Positions 33,801-41,167 are shown, numbered from the stretch's first letter. The stretch is 64,000 bases of DNA from Rhodobacter sp. (GCA_020637515.1 JACKKG010000001.1:1208501-1272500); one strand, 5' to 3'. Notes: generated by a model not told the origin, from the sequence alone. Numbers and translations: made by a program.

Positions 33801-34018
33801 TCGGCCTCGGCATGGACGACGGGACCCTGGCGCACGGTGTCGAACATCGTCTGATAGCGCGCCATGGCGTGGCTCAGCGATTGCGGGTCGGGATGGTCAA
33901 AGGCCAGCGGCCGCGACCAGGGCAGGGCCGACAGGTCGGGCGTGCCCCCCCGGCGCAGACGCTCCATCGGGAAGGGGCCCAGATGGACGGGACGATCGGC
34001 ATGGGAAAACAAGGGCAT
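30824..34018 (-). CDS. Self-sufficient reductive dehalogenase: duplicated RdhA fused to flavin/2Fe-2S reductase
   Basis: A 1064-residue cytoplasmic protein without TAT signal. Residues about 11-265 are a degenerate copy of the catalytic domain at about 301-545: GPFPMERLRR matches GPYPFERLKR, and NPYLGTRYGLAAVTT matches NPYLGPRLKSGAVTT. Two 4Fe-4S sites follow: Cys553-x2-Cys556-x2-Cys559-x3-Cys563-Pro, and Cys589 with Cys602-x2-Cys605-x3-Cys609-Pro. Tyr467, Lys529 and Arg593 have the same spacing as the Tyr426/Lys488/Arg552 set I recall for Nitratireductor NpRdhA; the N-terminal copy lacks the Lys. From about 750 comes a phthalate dioxygenase reductase-type module: flavin motif REYSLAG, NADPH loop GGGIGVTPML (861-870) and a C-terminal 2Fe-2S site (Cys1012, Cys1017, Cys1020, Cys1049 or Cys1050). 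This fits respiration-independent dehalogenases such as BhbA. Halogenated substrate unknown. Confidence 0.92.
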   Translation of the reverse strand: MPLFSHADRPVHLGPFPMERLRRGGTPDLSALPWSRPLAFDHPDPQSLSHAMARYQTMFDTVRQGPVVHAEAEIPDDPQDRSNHLKAAGHYFDAALMGVCALVPDHHLPSPHRNPMIDALRAELEQGQPKTHAAGIDAIYADILDAARSPHGPVTAHRFALVIAVDYTRDPVQGEPGTDWLHGTQAQRAALLANNTAVVLSSYLRMLGHDARAHSASTSEVDLPRLAVSAGLAFARDGQAVNPYLGTRYGLAAVTTTLTLAPDQPLVGDGRTGRSHGVAWWTGAAAPRRAATAEAFAHREFRMGPYPFERLKRVEEPTTLIDEARVPRFPKRADFFARALYGDMGKAVQEGAKGGRYVAKSPIGACARRALGALLLLQFGEARGPVVASDPERNADNLKAASYYLSTDAVGLSRVPDWAYYSHNSAGEAITPYHANSVNMLLDQGHETMEGASGDDWISVAQSMRAYLRFSLLGGVVAEQIRRLGYSARVHSVIDGDVLQPPLLLLSGLGEVSRIGEVILNPYLGPRLKSGAVTTNMPMRHDKPIDFGLQRFCGACNKCARECPSGAITAGPKLMYNGYEIWKSDAEKCARYRITNQAGGMCGRCMKTCPWNLQGLFAEAPFRWLAMTAPGSARALAALDDRLGRGAINPVKTWWWDIELDKPGTRYVRAGATNRRDLSRDLDLKYEDQTLAVYPADVMPLPFPITQPLNREAGIERYRQLLTPEEYRNRLARGQIAGLAPGPGVAGEPPVFPVTITRREDLSDDTVRFELTRADGQPLPPFDAGAHIDVMIAPEYQREYSLAGDPADGSKYVLGIQREPQGRGGSILIHRVFREGRRLFVTPPTNLFPLDEDAPFTLLIGGGIGVTPMLTMAHRLHALDRDFRLHYLARGVAPFAAEIAAAPWAARAQTHVKTDGPRVDLATLIPPYRPGARLYTCGGAGFMDGVFATAQAQGWPEDALAREYFAVPEAPEYVNHPFTLHLAKSGRDIPVPADQSATEALAGAGIAVPVKCSDGICAVCAVAHRSPDGIEHRDYVLSARERAAKVVLCCSRAATEGGTITLDL

Positions 34019-34042
34019 CGCGGCGCTCCGTCAGGGTCGGGA

Positions 34043-34483
34043 TCAGAAGTCGGTGGGGTCGGGCTCGCCCTCGGCCAGGCGGGCCAGGGCCTGGGTCAGG
34101 CATGTCAGGTCGTCGTCCGAAAGCTTGGCCGCGAAATGCGCCTGCAACGCGTCCGAGGCCGCGCGCACCTGCGCCAGGATCGCCTGTCCGGGCGCGGTCA
34201 GCGCAACCGCGGTCTGCCGTCCGTCGGTGCCGCCGGGGGCGCGGGCGATCAGCCCCTTGGCTTCCAGCCCCTTGAGCAGGCGCGACATGGCCGGCCGAGT
34301 GATGCCGACATAGGCCGCCAGGTCGGACGGCGTGGCGACGCCTTCGTCGCCGACCCCCGCCAGCACCGTAGCGCCCAGGCGGGTCAACCCCTTGGGCAGC
34401 GCGGCCTCGTGCCGGGCCTGCATCAGCCGCGCCAGACGCGAGACGCGGAACCCCAGACGATTGTGCAGACGATACCCGGACAC
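34043..34483 (-). CDS. MarR-family transcriptional regulator
   Basis: A 146-residue regulator with a MarR winged helix: GLTRLGATVLAGVGDEGVATPSDLAAYVG (shortened: LAAYVGITRPAMSRLLKGLE is the recognition region) and the wing RAPGGTDGRQTAVALTAPG. It lies 24 bases upstream of the dehalogenase on the same strand and is the obvious candidate to control it in response to a halogenated or aromatic ligand. The GTG at 34483 with a GGGGG site gives the usual family length. A TTG at 34540 would add 19 residues that run through the AT-rich operator-like region and is less likely. Confidence 0.85.
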   Translation of the reverse strand: MSGYRLHNRLGFRVSRLARLMQARHEAALPKGLTRLGATVLAGVGDEGVATPSDLAAYVGITRPAMSRLLKGLEAKGLIARAPGGTDGRQTAVALTAPGQAILAQVRAASDALQAHFAAKLSDDDLTCLTQALARLAEGEPDPTDF

Positions 34484-34515
34484 GCGGACCCCCGACCCTG
34501 AAGCGGGAGAGTGGC

Positions 34516-34539
34516 GAAAATGATTACCAATGTCAATCA
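34516..34539 (-). promoter_or_regulatory. AT-rich Fur-box-like / palindromic operator before the marR-dehalogenase operon
   Basis: Read on the minus strand, GACATTGGTAATCATTTTC (34516-34534) matches the classical E. coli Fur box GATAATGATAATCATTATC at 15 of 19 positions. The overlapping inverted repeat TGATT-N9-AATCA (34521-34539) would also suit a MarR dimer. The site is in the only strongly AT-rich patch for several kilobases, between the purK stop (34580) and the marR start. Confidence 0.45.
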
Positions 34540-34579
34540 AATTGCGGCGCCGAGGCTCCCTGGGGCCGGCCCCGGGGTT

Positions 34580-35650
34580 CTAGCCGCGCAGGATACGGTT
34601 GATATGGCCCATCTTGCGGCCCGGCCGGGGCGCGCCCTTGCCGTAGAGGTGGATCTGCACGTCGGCCGTCCTGGCCAGATCGGGCACGCGGTCCACATCG
34701 TCGCCGATCAGGTTTTCCATCACCACATCGGCATAGCGTTCGCCATTGCCCAGCGGCCAGCCGGCGACGGCGCGGACGTGCTGTTCGAACTGGTCGATGG
34801 CGCAGCCCGCCTGCGTCCAGTGGCCCGAGTTGTGGACCCGGGGCGCGATTTCGTTCACCACCAGCCCCTGCGCGGTGACGAACAACTCCACCCCCATCAC
34901 CCCGACATAATCGAGGGCGGTCAGGACGCGGCTGGCCAGCAGCACGGCGTCCACGCGCTGCGCGTTGGTCAGGCGCGCGGGCACCGTGGTGGTCCGCAGG
35001 ATCCCGTCGCGATGCACGTTCTCGCCGGGATCGAAACAGGCGACTTCGCCGCCTGGGCCGCGCGCGGCGATCACGCTGACCTCGTGGGTGAAGGTCACGA
35101 ACCCCTCCAGGATCGCCTCGGCGCCGCCCAGTTCGGCCATTGCGGCGGGGGCTTCGGCCGGGTCCACGATGCGCACCTGCCCCTTGCCGTCATAGCCCAG
35201 GCGGCGGGTTTTCAAGATCGCCGGCGCACCGATCGCGGCCAGCGCGGCGTCCAGCGCGGCGGCGTCGGGGATGTCGCGGTAGGGTGCGGTCGTCAGGCCC
35301 AGCCCCGTGAGGAAATCCTTTTCCGTCAGCCGGTCCTGCGATACCGCCAGCGCGCGCCGGTTCGGGCGCACCGGGCGCAGGCTTTCCAGCAGGTCCAGCG
35401 TGGCGGTGGGGATGTTCTCGAATTCGTAGGTGATGACATCGACCGAGGCCGCAAAGGCCCTGAGCGCCCCCTCGTCATCCCAGGGTGCGGTCGTCACCCG
35501 CTCGGCGACATGGCCCGCGGGCGGGTTCGCGCCCGGGTCGTAGATGTGGCTGCGCAGGCCCAGACGCGCGGCGGCGACGGACAGCATCCGCCCCAACTGG
35601 CCGCCGCCGAGAATGCCGATGCACGCGCCGGGTTGCAGGGGGTCACTCAT
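34580..35650 (-). CDS. purK: N5-carboxyaminoimidazole ribonucleotide synthase
   Basis: A 356-residue ATP-grasp enzyme that makes N5-CAIR from AIR, bicarbonate and ATP. The N-terminal loop is IGILGGGQLGRML. It has YEFENIPTATL, the ATP-binding LKTRRLGYDGKGQVRI, and the C-terminal VNEIAPRVHNSGHWTQAGC signature. Its start overlaps the purE stop by 8 bases, so purE-purK is a coupled pair acting on successive steps. Confidence 0.97.
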   Translation of the reverse strand: MSDPLQPGACIGILGGGQLGRMLSVAAARLGLRSHIYDPGANPPAGHVAERVTTAPWDDEGALRAFAASVDVITYEFENIPTATLDLLESLRPVRPNRRALAVSQDRLTEKDFLTGLGLTTAPYRDIPDAAALDAALAAIGAPAILKTRRLGYDGKGQVRIVDPAEAPAAMAELGGAEAILEGFVTFTHEVSVIAARGPGGEVACFDPGENVHRDGILRTTTVPARLTNAQRVDAVLLASRVLTALDYVGVMGVELFVTAQGLVVNEIAPRVHNSGHWTQAGCAIDQFEQHVRAVAGWPLGNGERYADVVMENLIGDDVDRVPDLARTADVQIHLYGKGAPRPGRKMGHINRILRG

Positions 35651-36122
35651 CGCGGGGTTCCTCGGGGATCGAGGCGCTCAGCGCCTCGCGCCAGGCATCG
35701 ACCCGCGCCGCCAGCGCCGGGTCGCTCATGGCCAGGATCTGCGCGGCCATCAGCCCGGCATTCGCGCCGCCGCCGATCGCCATGGTCGCCACCGGATAGC
35801 CCTTTGGCATCTGCACGATGGAATAGAGACTGTCCACGCCCGACAGCGCCCGCGTCTGGATCGGCACACCGATCACCGGCACGCGGGTTTTCGACGCCAT
35901 CATGCCTGGCAGATGGGCCGCGCCACCGGCGCCGGCGATGATGACCTTCAGCCCGCGCGCGACGGCGGTCTTGCCATACTGCCACAGCCGGTCGGGCGTG
36001 CGGTGGGCGCTGACGATCCGAGCCTCGTATCCGATCCCCAGCTCGTCGAGGATCGCGGCCGCGTCGCGCATCGTCGGCCAGTCGGACTGGCTGCCCATGA
36101 TGATTCCCACGTCCACGGTCAT
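35643..36122 (-). CDS. purE: N5-carboxyaminoimidazole ribonucleotide mutase
   Basis: A 159-residue class I PurE. Signature GIIMGSQSDWPTMRDAAAIL (residues about 6-25), then IVSAHRTPDRL, and the substrate loop IAGAGGAAHLPGM. Converts N5-CAIR to CAIR after PurK. Start preceded by a GGAGAG site. It is the first gene of purE-purK and divergent from the rRNA methyltransferase. Confidence 0.97.
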   Translation of the reverse strand: MTVDVGIIMGSQSDWPTMRDAAAILDELGIGYEARIVSAHRTPDRLWQYGKTAVARGLKVIIAGAGGAAHLPGMMASKTRVPVIGVPIQTRALSGVDSLYSIVQMPKGYPVATMAIGGGANAGLMAAQILAMSDPALAARVDAWREALSASIPEEPRDE

Positions 36123-36230
36123 CGCGTCTCTCCGGCGTTATTCGGGCGTTTGCCTGCGCGCGCCCTAGCACTTTGCGGGCCGGATGCAAAGGCACTCGCG
36201 GCCTGGGGCGTTTGCGGATATGCGGGGGGC

Positions 36231-37325
36231 ATGAGCGACCGCATGTATCTTGTCACCGCCCCGGGTCTGGAACCCGCCCTTGCCGACGAGGCCCGCGCCG
36301 CCGGGTTTCACGACGTGACCCCCGGTATCGGCGGGGTCGAGGTCGCGGGCGGCTGGCCCGAGGTCTGGCGCGCCAATCTGGTGCTGCGCGGCGCCGTGCG
36401 CGTGCTGGCGCGGGTGGCCGAGTTCCGCGCGATGCACCTGGCGCAACTGGACAAGCGCGCGCGCAAGGTGGACTGGGCGGCGATCCTGCGCCCCGATGTG
36501 CCCGTGCGGGTCGAGGCGACCTGCCGCAAGTCCAAGATCTACCACGACAAGGCCGCCGCGCAGCGTGTCGAACGCGCCATCACCGAGGGGATCGGTGCGC
36601 CGCTGGGCCCCGGCGGGATCGGCATCAAGCTGAGAATCGAGGACGACCTGTGCACAATCTCGGTCGATACGTCGGGCGAGTCGCTGCACAAGCGCGGGTT
36701 CAAGACCTTTACCGGCAAGGCGCCCCTGCGCGAGACGCTGGCCGCCCTGATCTTGCGGCAGATGGGCTTTGACGGCACGCAGGCCGTGGTCGATCCCATG
36801 TGCGGTTCGGGCACGCTGGTGATCGAGGCCGCCGAGATCGCCGCCGGGCTGCAACCGGGGCGCGGGCGGGCGTTCGCGTTCGAGCGGCTGGCGGGGTTCG
36901 ATCCGGCCGCCTTTGCCGCGATGCGGGTCACGCCTTCGGTCCCGCCCGCGCTGCGCTTTTTTGGCGCGGACCGCGACCAGGGTGCGGTCGCCGGGGCCCG
37001 GGCCAACGCCGAACAGGCGGGGGTCGCCGAATGGTGCCGGTTCGATCGCGCGCCGGTCAGCGAGCTGACCGCGCCTGACGGGGTCGCGCCGGGCATCGTT
37101 CTGGCCAACCCGCCCTGGGGCGCGCGCATCGGCGAGCGCAAGTTGCTGTTCGCCCTCTATGGTGCTCTGGGCCAGCGCCTGGCTGACGGGTTCAAGGGGT
37201 GGCGCGTCGGGCTGATCGCGCCAGATGCCGGGCTGGTCAAGGCGACCGGTCTGGCGCTATCGGCGGCGGGGCCCACCATCGACATGGGCGGCACCCGCGT
37301 GACGCTGTGGCAGGGCACCGTCTGA
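36231..37325 (+). CDS. THUMP-domain class I SAM-dependent RNA methyltransferase (RlmL-type)
   Basis: A 364-residue protein with an N-terminal ferredoxin-like/THUMP part (LVTAPGLEPALADEARAAGF, GEVEVAGG-type strand, VRVEATCRKSKIYHDKAAAQRV). A Rossmann methyltransferase domain follows (VDPMCGSGTLVIEAAEIA, FGADRDQGAVAGARANAEQAG). The catalytic motif is LANPPWGARIGE. This matches the N-terminal half of E. coli RlmKL that makes m2G2445 in 23S rRNA. A stand-alone RlmL-like enzyme is usual in alphaproteobacteria. The exact target base is inferred. Confidence 0.88.
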   Translation: MSDRMYLVTAPGLEPALADEARAAGFHDVTPGIGGVEVAGGWPEVWRANLVLRGAVRVLARVAEFRAMHLAQLDKRARKVDWAAILRPDVPVRVEATCRKSKIYHDKAAAQRVERAITEGIGAPLGPGGIGIKLRIEDDLCTISVDTSGESLHKRGFKTFTGKAPLRETLAALILRQMGFDGTQAVVDPMCGSGTLVIEAAEIAAGLQPGRGRAFAFERLAGFDPAAFAAMRVTPSVPPALRFFGADRDQGAVAGARANAEQAGVAEWCRFDRAPVSELTAPDGVAPGIVLANPPWGARIGERKLLFALYGALGQRLADGFKGWRVGLIAPDAGLVKATGLALSAAGPTIDMGGTRVTLWQGTV

Positions 37326-37353
37326 GGGGGCCCGATTCGGGCGGGCGCTGGCG

Positions 37354-37893
37354 CTACTTGGCCGGCGCCTGCGGTGCGTCCGGTGTCAGCGCGCCGATCG
37401 ACAGGCAATCGCCCAGAAAGGCATGCGCCGGCTCCGAGGCGCCGGCCAGCGGCAGCACCACCGCGCCCCGGCCGTTCACCGAATAGCGCAGATCGCCGCC
37501 CGCCATCAACGCCAACCAGAACGGATCGTCCAGGCCGACCGCGAAATTGACGCCCCAGATGCCTTCTTCCATACGCTGCACCCTGCCGTCGATGGCGCTG
37601 TCATAGCCGTTCGCGTGCAGGCTGACCGACACCTGCGCATCGTCCGGCAGGCCATCGACGGGCGCGCCAAGATTGACGTCGCCGTAGATCCAGTTCGCGC
37701 CGATCGAACAGGTGATGAAGGCGCGCATGTCGTCTGTCTCGGGCACGCCAAAGGCCAGGTTCAGGATCGTGTCCAGCGGATTCGCCGCGACCGACCGCGC
37801 ATAGGTCCAGGCCATGCCCTCCTGCGCCTGCGCGGATTCTGCGGCGGCAACAAGGGACCCTGCGACGAGAACGGCGGGAACCAGTCGGGACAT
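37354..37893 (-). CDS. Hypothetical secreted protein, 179 aa
   Basis: Signal peptide MSRLVPAVLVAGSLVAAAES with cleavage after SAQA, then a mature domain of about 155 residues with one cysteine pair (FITCSIG and LGDCLSIG) that could form a disulfide. It has predicted beta-strand character (VSVSLHANGYDSA, LRYSVNGRGAVVLPLAG). The start has an AAGGAG site. No recognised family, and no similarity to the GGG-Cys proteins beyond being small and secreted. Downstream of the DUF465 gene on the same strand. Confidence 0.7.
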   Translation of the reverse strand: MSRLVPAVLVAGSLVAAAESAQAQEGMAWTYARSVAANPLDTILNLAFGVPETDDMRAFITCSIGANWIYGDVNLGAPVDGLPDDAQVSVSLHANGYDSAIDGRVQRMEEGIWGVNFAVGLDDPFWLALMAGGDLRYSVNGRGAVVLPLAGASEPAHAFLGDCLSIGALTPDAPQAPAK

Positions 37894-37934
37894 CGCAAAC
37901 TCCTTGTGAAGGCACGATGCTGGCGCGGGCCGCA

Positions 37935-38153
37935 TCACGCAATGATATCTGGGGTCAATTCGTCTTCGATCCGCGAAATGGTGTCTTTCAGCGCCAGCTT
38001 GCGCTTCTTCAGGCGTTTCATCGCCAGTTCGTCGCCGGTGCCGCGTTGGTGCATCGCCGCGATCGCCTCGTCGAGGTCACGATGCTCGCGCCGCAAAACC
38101 TCCAGCTTCACGCGAAGGACCTCTTCGTGGTTCAGCTCCATCGGTGCGTTCAT
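37935..38153 (-). CDS. DUF465 (YdcH-like) small helical protein
   Basis: A 72-residue, heavily charged helical protein (VLRREHRDLDEAIAAM, ELAMKRLKKRKLALKDTIS) that fits DUF465. Members are short coiled coils common in alphaproteobacteria; function unknown. It is divergent from the hsp20 gene and lies 41 bases upstream of a secreted protein gene. Confidence 0.85.
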   Translation of the reverse strand: MNAPMELNHEEVLRVKLEVLRREHRDLDEAIAAMHQRGTGDELAMKRLKKRKLALKDTISRIEDELTPDIIA

Positions 38154-38320
38154 CGGCGGCGACTCGGTTCTGATTTTTCACCAGTGTAGCGGGTTTTCCC
38201 TGCGCAGGCAAAGCCTTCGGGCCCCTTGCAGGGGCTGGTGGCGGCCCCCATATTCAGGGTCAAGCCGGTTTGCCGCCTGTGCGGGGGCCGGCGTGTGTGT
38301 CGCTGATGCAGGACCGGACC

Positions 38321-38734
38321 ATGACCAAATTCGCCTTTCCTTCGCACCCGCTGCTGCTGGGGTTCGAGCCCCTCGAACGGCTGGTCGAACGCACGGCCCG
38401 CGCGGGTGCCGAGGGGTATCCCCCCTTCAACATCGAGCTGCGCGAACCGAACCTCTATGTCGTGACCCTGGCCGTGGCCGGCTTTGCTGCCGAGGACATC
38501 GCCATCACCCTTGAAGATCGCCAGTTGGTGGTGCGCGGCCAGCAGGCCGATCCGACGCCGGACCGCGTTTTCCTGCATCGCGGCATCGCCACGCGGCAGT
38601 TTCGCCGGGTCTTTGCCCTGGCCGAAGGGGTCGAGGTGACCGGCGCCCGGCTGGACAACGGCCTGCTGGAAATCATGCTGGAGCGGCGCGAACCGGAGAC
38701 GGTCGTGCGCACAATTCCCATCAACCGTGGCTGA
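38321..38734 (+). CDS. Hsp20/alpha-crystallin small heat-shock protein
   Basis: A 137-residue small heat-shock protein. N-terminus MTKFAFPSHPLLLGFEPLERL, alpha-crystallin domain from about residue 35 (NIELREPNLYVVTLAVAGFAAEDIAI shortened: YVVTLAVAGFAAEDIAI), the LVVRGQQ strand and FLHRGIATRQFRRVFALAEGVEV. It ends with the LEIMLERREPE strand. These ATP-independent chaperones hold unfolded proteins. Followed after 12 bases by a DUF1150 gene, a conserved pairing in alphaproteobacteria. An upstream ATG at 38306 is possible but not needed. Confidence 0.93.
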   Translation: MTKFAFPSHPLLLGFEPLERLVERTARAGAEGYPPFNIELREPNLYVVTLAVAGFAAEDIAITLEDRQLVVRGQQADPTPDRVFLHRGIATRQFRRVFALAEGVEVTGARLDNGLLEIMLERREPETVVRTIPINRG

Positions 38735-38746
38735 CAGGAGGCGACG

Positions 38747-38968
38747 ATGAAAACCCCGTATCCCGGTTTGCCCGAGGGCAAGATCGCCTATGTGCGCCGG
38801 ATCGACCCCCAGACCCTGCCGGACGAGATCCGCAACCAGATCCCCGAGGACACGCAGGTCTGGGGCGTCCATGACGAGGCAGGCGAGTGCATCGCCCTGA
38901 CCCAGGACCGGCGCACCGCCTTTTTCGTCGCGCGCGAAAACGACCTGACCCCGGTCAGCGCGCACTGA
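38747..38968 (+). CDS. DUF1150 family protein
   Basis: A 73-residue protein (GKIAYVRRIDPQTLPDEI, VWGVHDEAGECIALTQDR, FFVARENDLTPVSAH) of the DUF1150 family, almost always just downstream of an Hsp20 gene. The family is thought to accompany the small heat-shock protein, but its role is not established. A GGAGG site precedes the start. Confidence 0.9.
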   Translation: MKTPYPGLPEGKIAYVRRIDPQTLPDEIRNQIPEDTQVWGVHDEAGECIALTQDRRTAFFVARENDLTPVSAH

Positions 38969-38981
38969 AAGGCGGGCGGGC

Positions 38982-40292
38982 CTAGCCGTCCAGCACCTTG
39001 CGCAGCCGGGCGAAACTGTCGCCCGGCGACGCCGCGCCCTGGCCGCCCAGATAGGCGTCCAGCCTGGGCCACAGCTTGATCGCGCGGTCCGTCAATGGGT
39101 CCGAGCCCTGCGCATAAAGCCCTGCCTGGACCATCATTTCCGCGCGCTCCCAGGCCCCGACGAGGCGCCGGACCTCGGCGATCTGGGCGTTCTCTGTCGG
39201 CGTCGCAGCGCCCGGCAGCGACCGCGAGACCGAACGCATCAGGTCGATCGCGGGGAACCGGCCGCGTTCCGCGATGGTCCGGTCCAGGACCACATGGCCG
39301 TCCAGCACGCCGCGCAGGATGTCGGCGACGGGTTCGTCCATGTCCGAGCCCGCGACCAGCACCGTAAACACCGCCGTGATGTCGCCCTGGTCGGCCTCGC
39401 CGGGGCCCGCGCGTTCGGCCAGGGCCATGATCTGATGCGCGGTCGAGGGCGGGAACCCGCGCAGCGACGGCGCCTCGCCCGCCGCCAGCGCGATCTCGCG
39501 GTGGGCCTCGGCAAAACGGGTGACCGAGTCGCACAGCAGCAGCACATGCTGGCCGAGATCGCGGAAATGCTCGGCCACGGCCATGGCGCTGTAGGCGGCG
39601 CGCCGGCGCGCCAGCGGCGATTCGTCCGAGGTCGCGCTGACCACCACCGACCGCGCCAGCCCCTCGGGGCCCAGCACGCTTTCGGTGAAATCGCGCAATT
39701 CGCGCCCCCGCTCGCCGACCAGCGCCAGAACCACGACGTCGGCCTCGATCCCGCGGGCAAGCTGGCCCAGCAGCATCGTCTTGCCCACGCCCGAGCCCGC
39801 GAACAGGCCGATGCGTTGGCCGCGCACGATCGGCAGAACGGTGTTGAACGCATCCAGACCGGTGGACAACCGCCCGCCCAGCCGCTTGCGCCGCGTGGGC
39901 GAGGGTGGGGGCATCCGCAACGCGCGGGGGCGCGCGCCCTGTGCCAGCGGGCGGCCGTCCAGTGGCGTGCCATAGGGGTCGATGACCCGGCCGATCCAGC
40001 TGATGTCGGGCGCGATGGTGTTGCGGCCCAGGTGTTCGACCCGGTCGCCGATGGCCAACCCCTCGACCGGCGATTCGGGCAAGACCTCGGCCCCGTCGCG
40101 GTTCAGCGCCAGGATCTCGCCCCCGATCGCGCGGCCGTGCGGGTCCGCGATCATCACCCGGTCCCCCAGGCGCGCGCGCTTGGACAGGCCCTGCGTCATC
40201 AGCGTGGCGGCGTGCAGGGTTGTGACCTGGCCGAAATGGCGGACCGGGCGGACCTCGGCCAGTTCGGCCATCAGGGTTTCAAACACGGTCAT
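38982..40292 (-). CDS. fliI: Flagellar export ATPase FliI
   Basis: A 436-residue F1-beta-like ATPase that energises the flagellar type III export apparatus. Walker A is GSGVGKT (166-172), with the conserved GERGREL at 193-199, VVVSATSDESPLARRRAAY and LLLCDSVTRFAEAHREIAL as Walker B region. Start at 40292 has an AGGAGG site. It is divergent from flgB with a 101-base gap. FliH/FliJ partners are not in the window. Confidence 0.95.
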   Translation of the reverse strand: MTVFETLMAELAEVRPVRHFGQVTTLHAATLMTQGLSKRARLGDRVMIADPHGRAIGGEILALNRDGAEVLPESPVEGLAIGDRVEHLGRNTIAPDISWIGRVIDPYGTPLDGRPLAQGARPRALRMPPPSPTRRKRLGGRLSTGLDAFNTVLPIVRGQRIGLFAGSGVGKTMLLGQLARGIEADVVVLALVGERGRELRDFTESVLGPEGLARSVVVSATSDESPLARRRAAYSAMAVAEHFRDLGQHVLLLCDSVTRFAEAHREIALAAGEAPSLRGFPPSTAHQIMALAERAGPGEADQGDITAVFTVLVAGSDMDEPVADILRGVLDGHVVLDRTIAERGRFPAIDLMRSVSRSLPGAATPTENAQIAEVRRLVGAWERAEMMVQAGLYAQGSDPLTDRAIKLWPRLDAYLGGQGAASPGDSFARLRKVLDG

Positions 40293-40393
40293 GGGGCCCT
40301 CCTGGCGCAACGGGCGTTCTGGTGACGCTCGATTACGGTTTCTAAACGAATCACCCTTAAAGCTTCGTGTAGGCCAGCCGAGGGAGAAGCCCC

Positions 40394-40741
40394 ATGTTTC
40401 AGAGCCTGGACATACTGCGCATGGCGCAAGCCTATGCGACCCATGCCGCGACCCGCCAGCAGGCGATCGCGCAGAACGTGGCGAACGCCGATACGCCCGG
40501 TTACAGGGCGCGCGACGCCGTGCCCTTTTCCGACTATTGGCAGGCCGTGCAGCGCGGCGATCCGGATACGCAGGCGATGATCCGCGCCGATGCCACGCCG
40601 GTCACGATGGCGCCCGATGGCAACACCGTGTCGCTGGAGTTCGAGATGATGCGCGGGGTCGAGGCCCGGCAGCAGCACGAAACCGCGCTGGGCATCTATT
40701 CCATGACGCGCGACCTGATGCGCGCCGTGATCGGCCGATAA
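40394..40741 (+). CDS. flgB: Flagellar basal-body rod protein FlgB
   Basis: A 115-residue rod protein with the N-terminal motif AIAQNVANADTPGYRARD and a C-terminal helix (HETALGIYSMTRDLMRAVIG). It forms the proximal rod with FlgC, FlgF and FliE. Preceded by GAGGGAG. First gene of a nine-gene operon; the 101-base gap to fliI is AT-richer than its surroundings (TAAACGAATCACCCTTAAAG) and probably holds the promoter, though no clear boxes were found. Confidence 0.9.
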   Translation: MFQSLDILRMAQAYATHAATRQQAIAQNVANADTPGYRARDAVPFSDYWQAVQRGDPDTQAMIRADATPVTMAPDGNTVSLEFEMMRGVEARQQHETALGIYSMTRDLMRAVIGR

Positions 40742-40753
40742 GGAGATCCCGCA

Positions 40754-41155
40754 ATGAGCACCATGGACCGCACACTGGCGCTGTCGGCCTCGGGGATGCA
40801 GGCGCAGGCCATGCGTCTCAGGCATGTGTCCGAAAACATCGCCAACGCCGACACCCCCGGCTACCGCCGCAAGACCATCGCCTTCGAGCCCCTGTCATTG
40901 CCCGGCGACGGCATGGGCGAGGCCACCGGCGTGCGCGCGGGCCGCGTGAGCCTGGACCGCACCGACCTGACGCAGATCTACGACCCCGGCAACATTCTTG
41001 CCGACGAGACCGGCCATTACCTCGGTTCGAATGTCGATGTGATGGTCGAAATCGCAGACGCGCGCGAAGCGCAGCGTTCCTACGAGGCGAACCTCAGGAT
41101 GTTCGATCAGGCGCGACAGATGTCGCAAAGCCTGATCGGACTTCTGCGCAGATAA
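40754..41155 (+). CDS. flgC: Flagellar basal-body rod protein FlgC
   Basis: A 133-residue rod protein. N-terminal SASGMQAQAMRLRHVSENIA and NADTPGYRRKTI, with the C-terminal helix DAREAQRSYEANLRMFDQA. Closely follows flgB (12-base gap, AAGGAG site) and precedes fliE, the usual order in this group. Confidence 0.96.
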   Translation: MSTMDRTLALSASGMQAQAMRLRHVSENIANADTPGYRRKTIAFEPLSLPGDGMGEATGVRAGRVSLDRTDLTQIYDPGNILADETGHYLGSNVDVMVEIADAREAQRSYEANLRMFDQARQMSQSLIGLLRR

Positions 41156-41167
41156 GGAGAGACCAGA

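Noticed and set aside
30824..34018. Epoxyqueuosine reductase QueG or respiratory dehalogenase
   Set aside because: QueG is about 350-400 residues and lacks the duplication and reductase; respiratory RdhA has a TAT signal and RdhB anchor, neither seen here.
34043..34540. TTG start for the MarR regulator at 34540
   Set aside because: It would translate the AT-rich palindromic site and add 19 residues unlike the family; the GTG at 34483 has a ribosome site and gives the usual length.
37354..37893. Secreted protein as a fourth GGG-Cys family member
   Set aside because: It has a signal peptide and two cysteines, but no F-x-GGG-x7-Cys start and no PTNPR-like segment.
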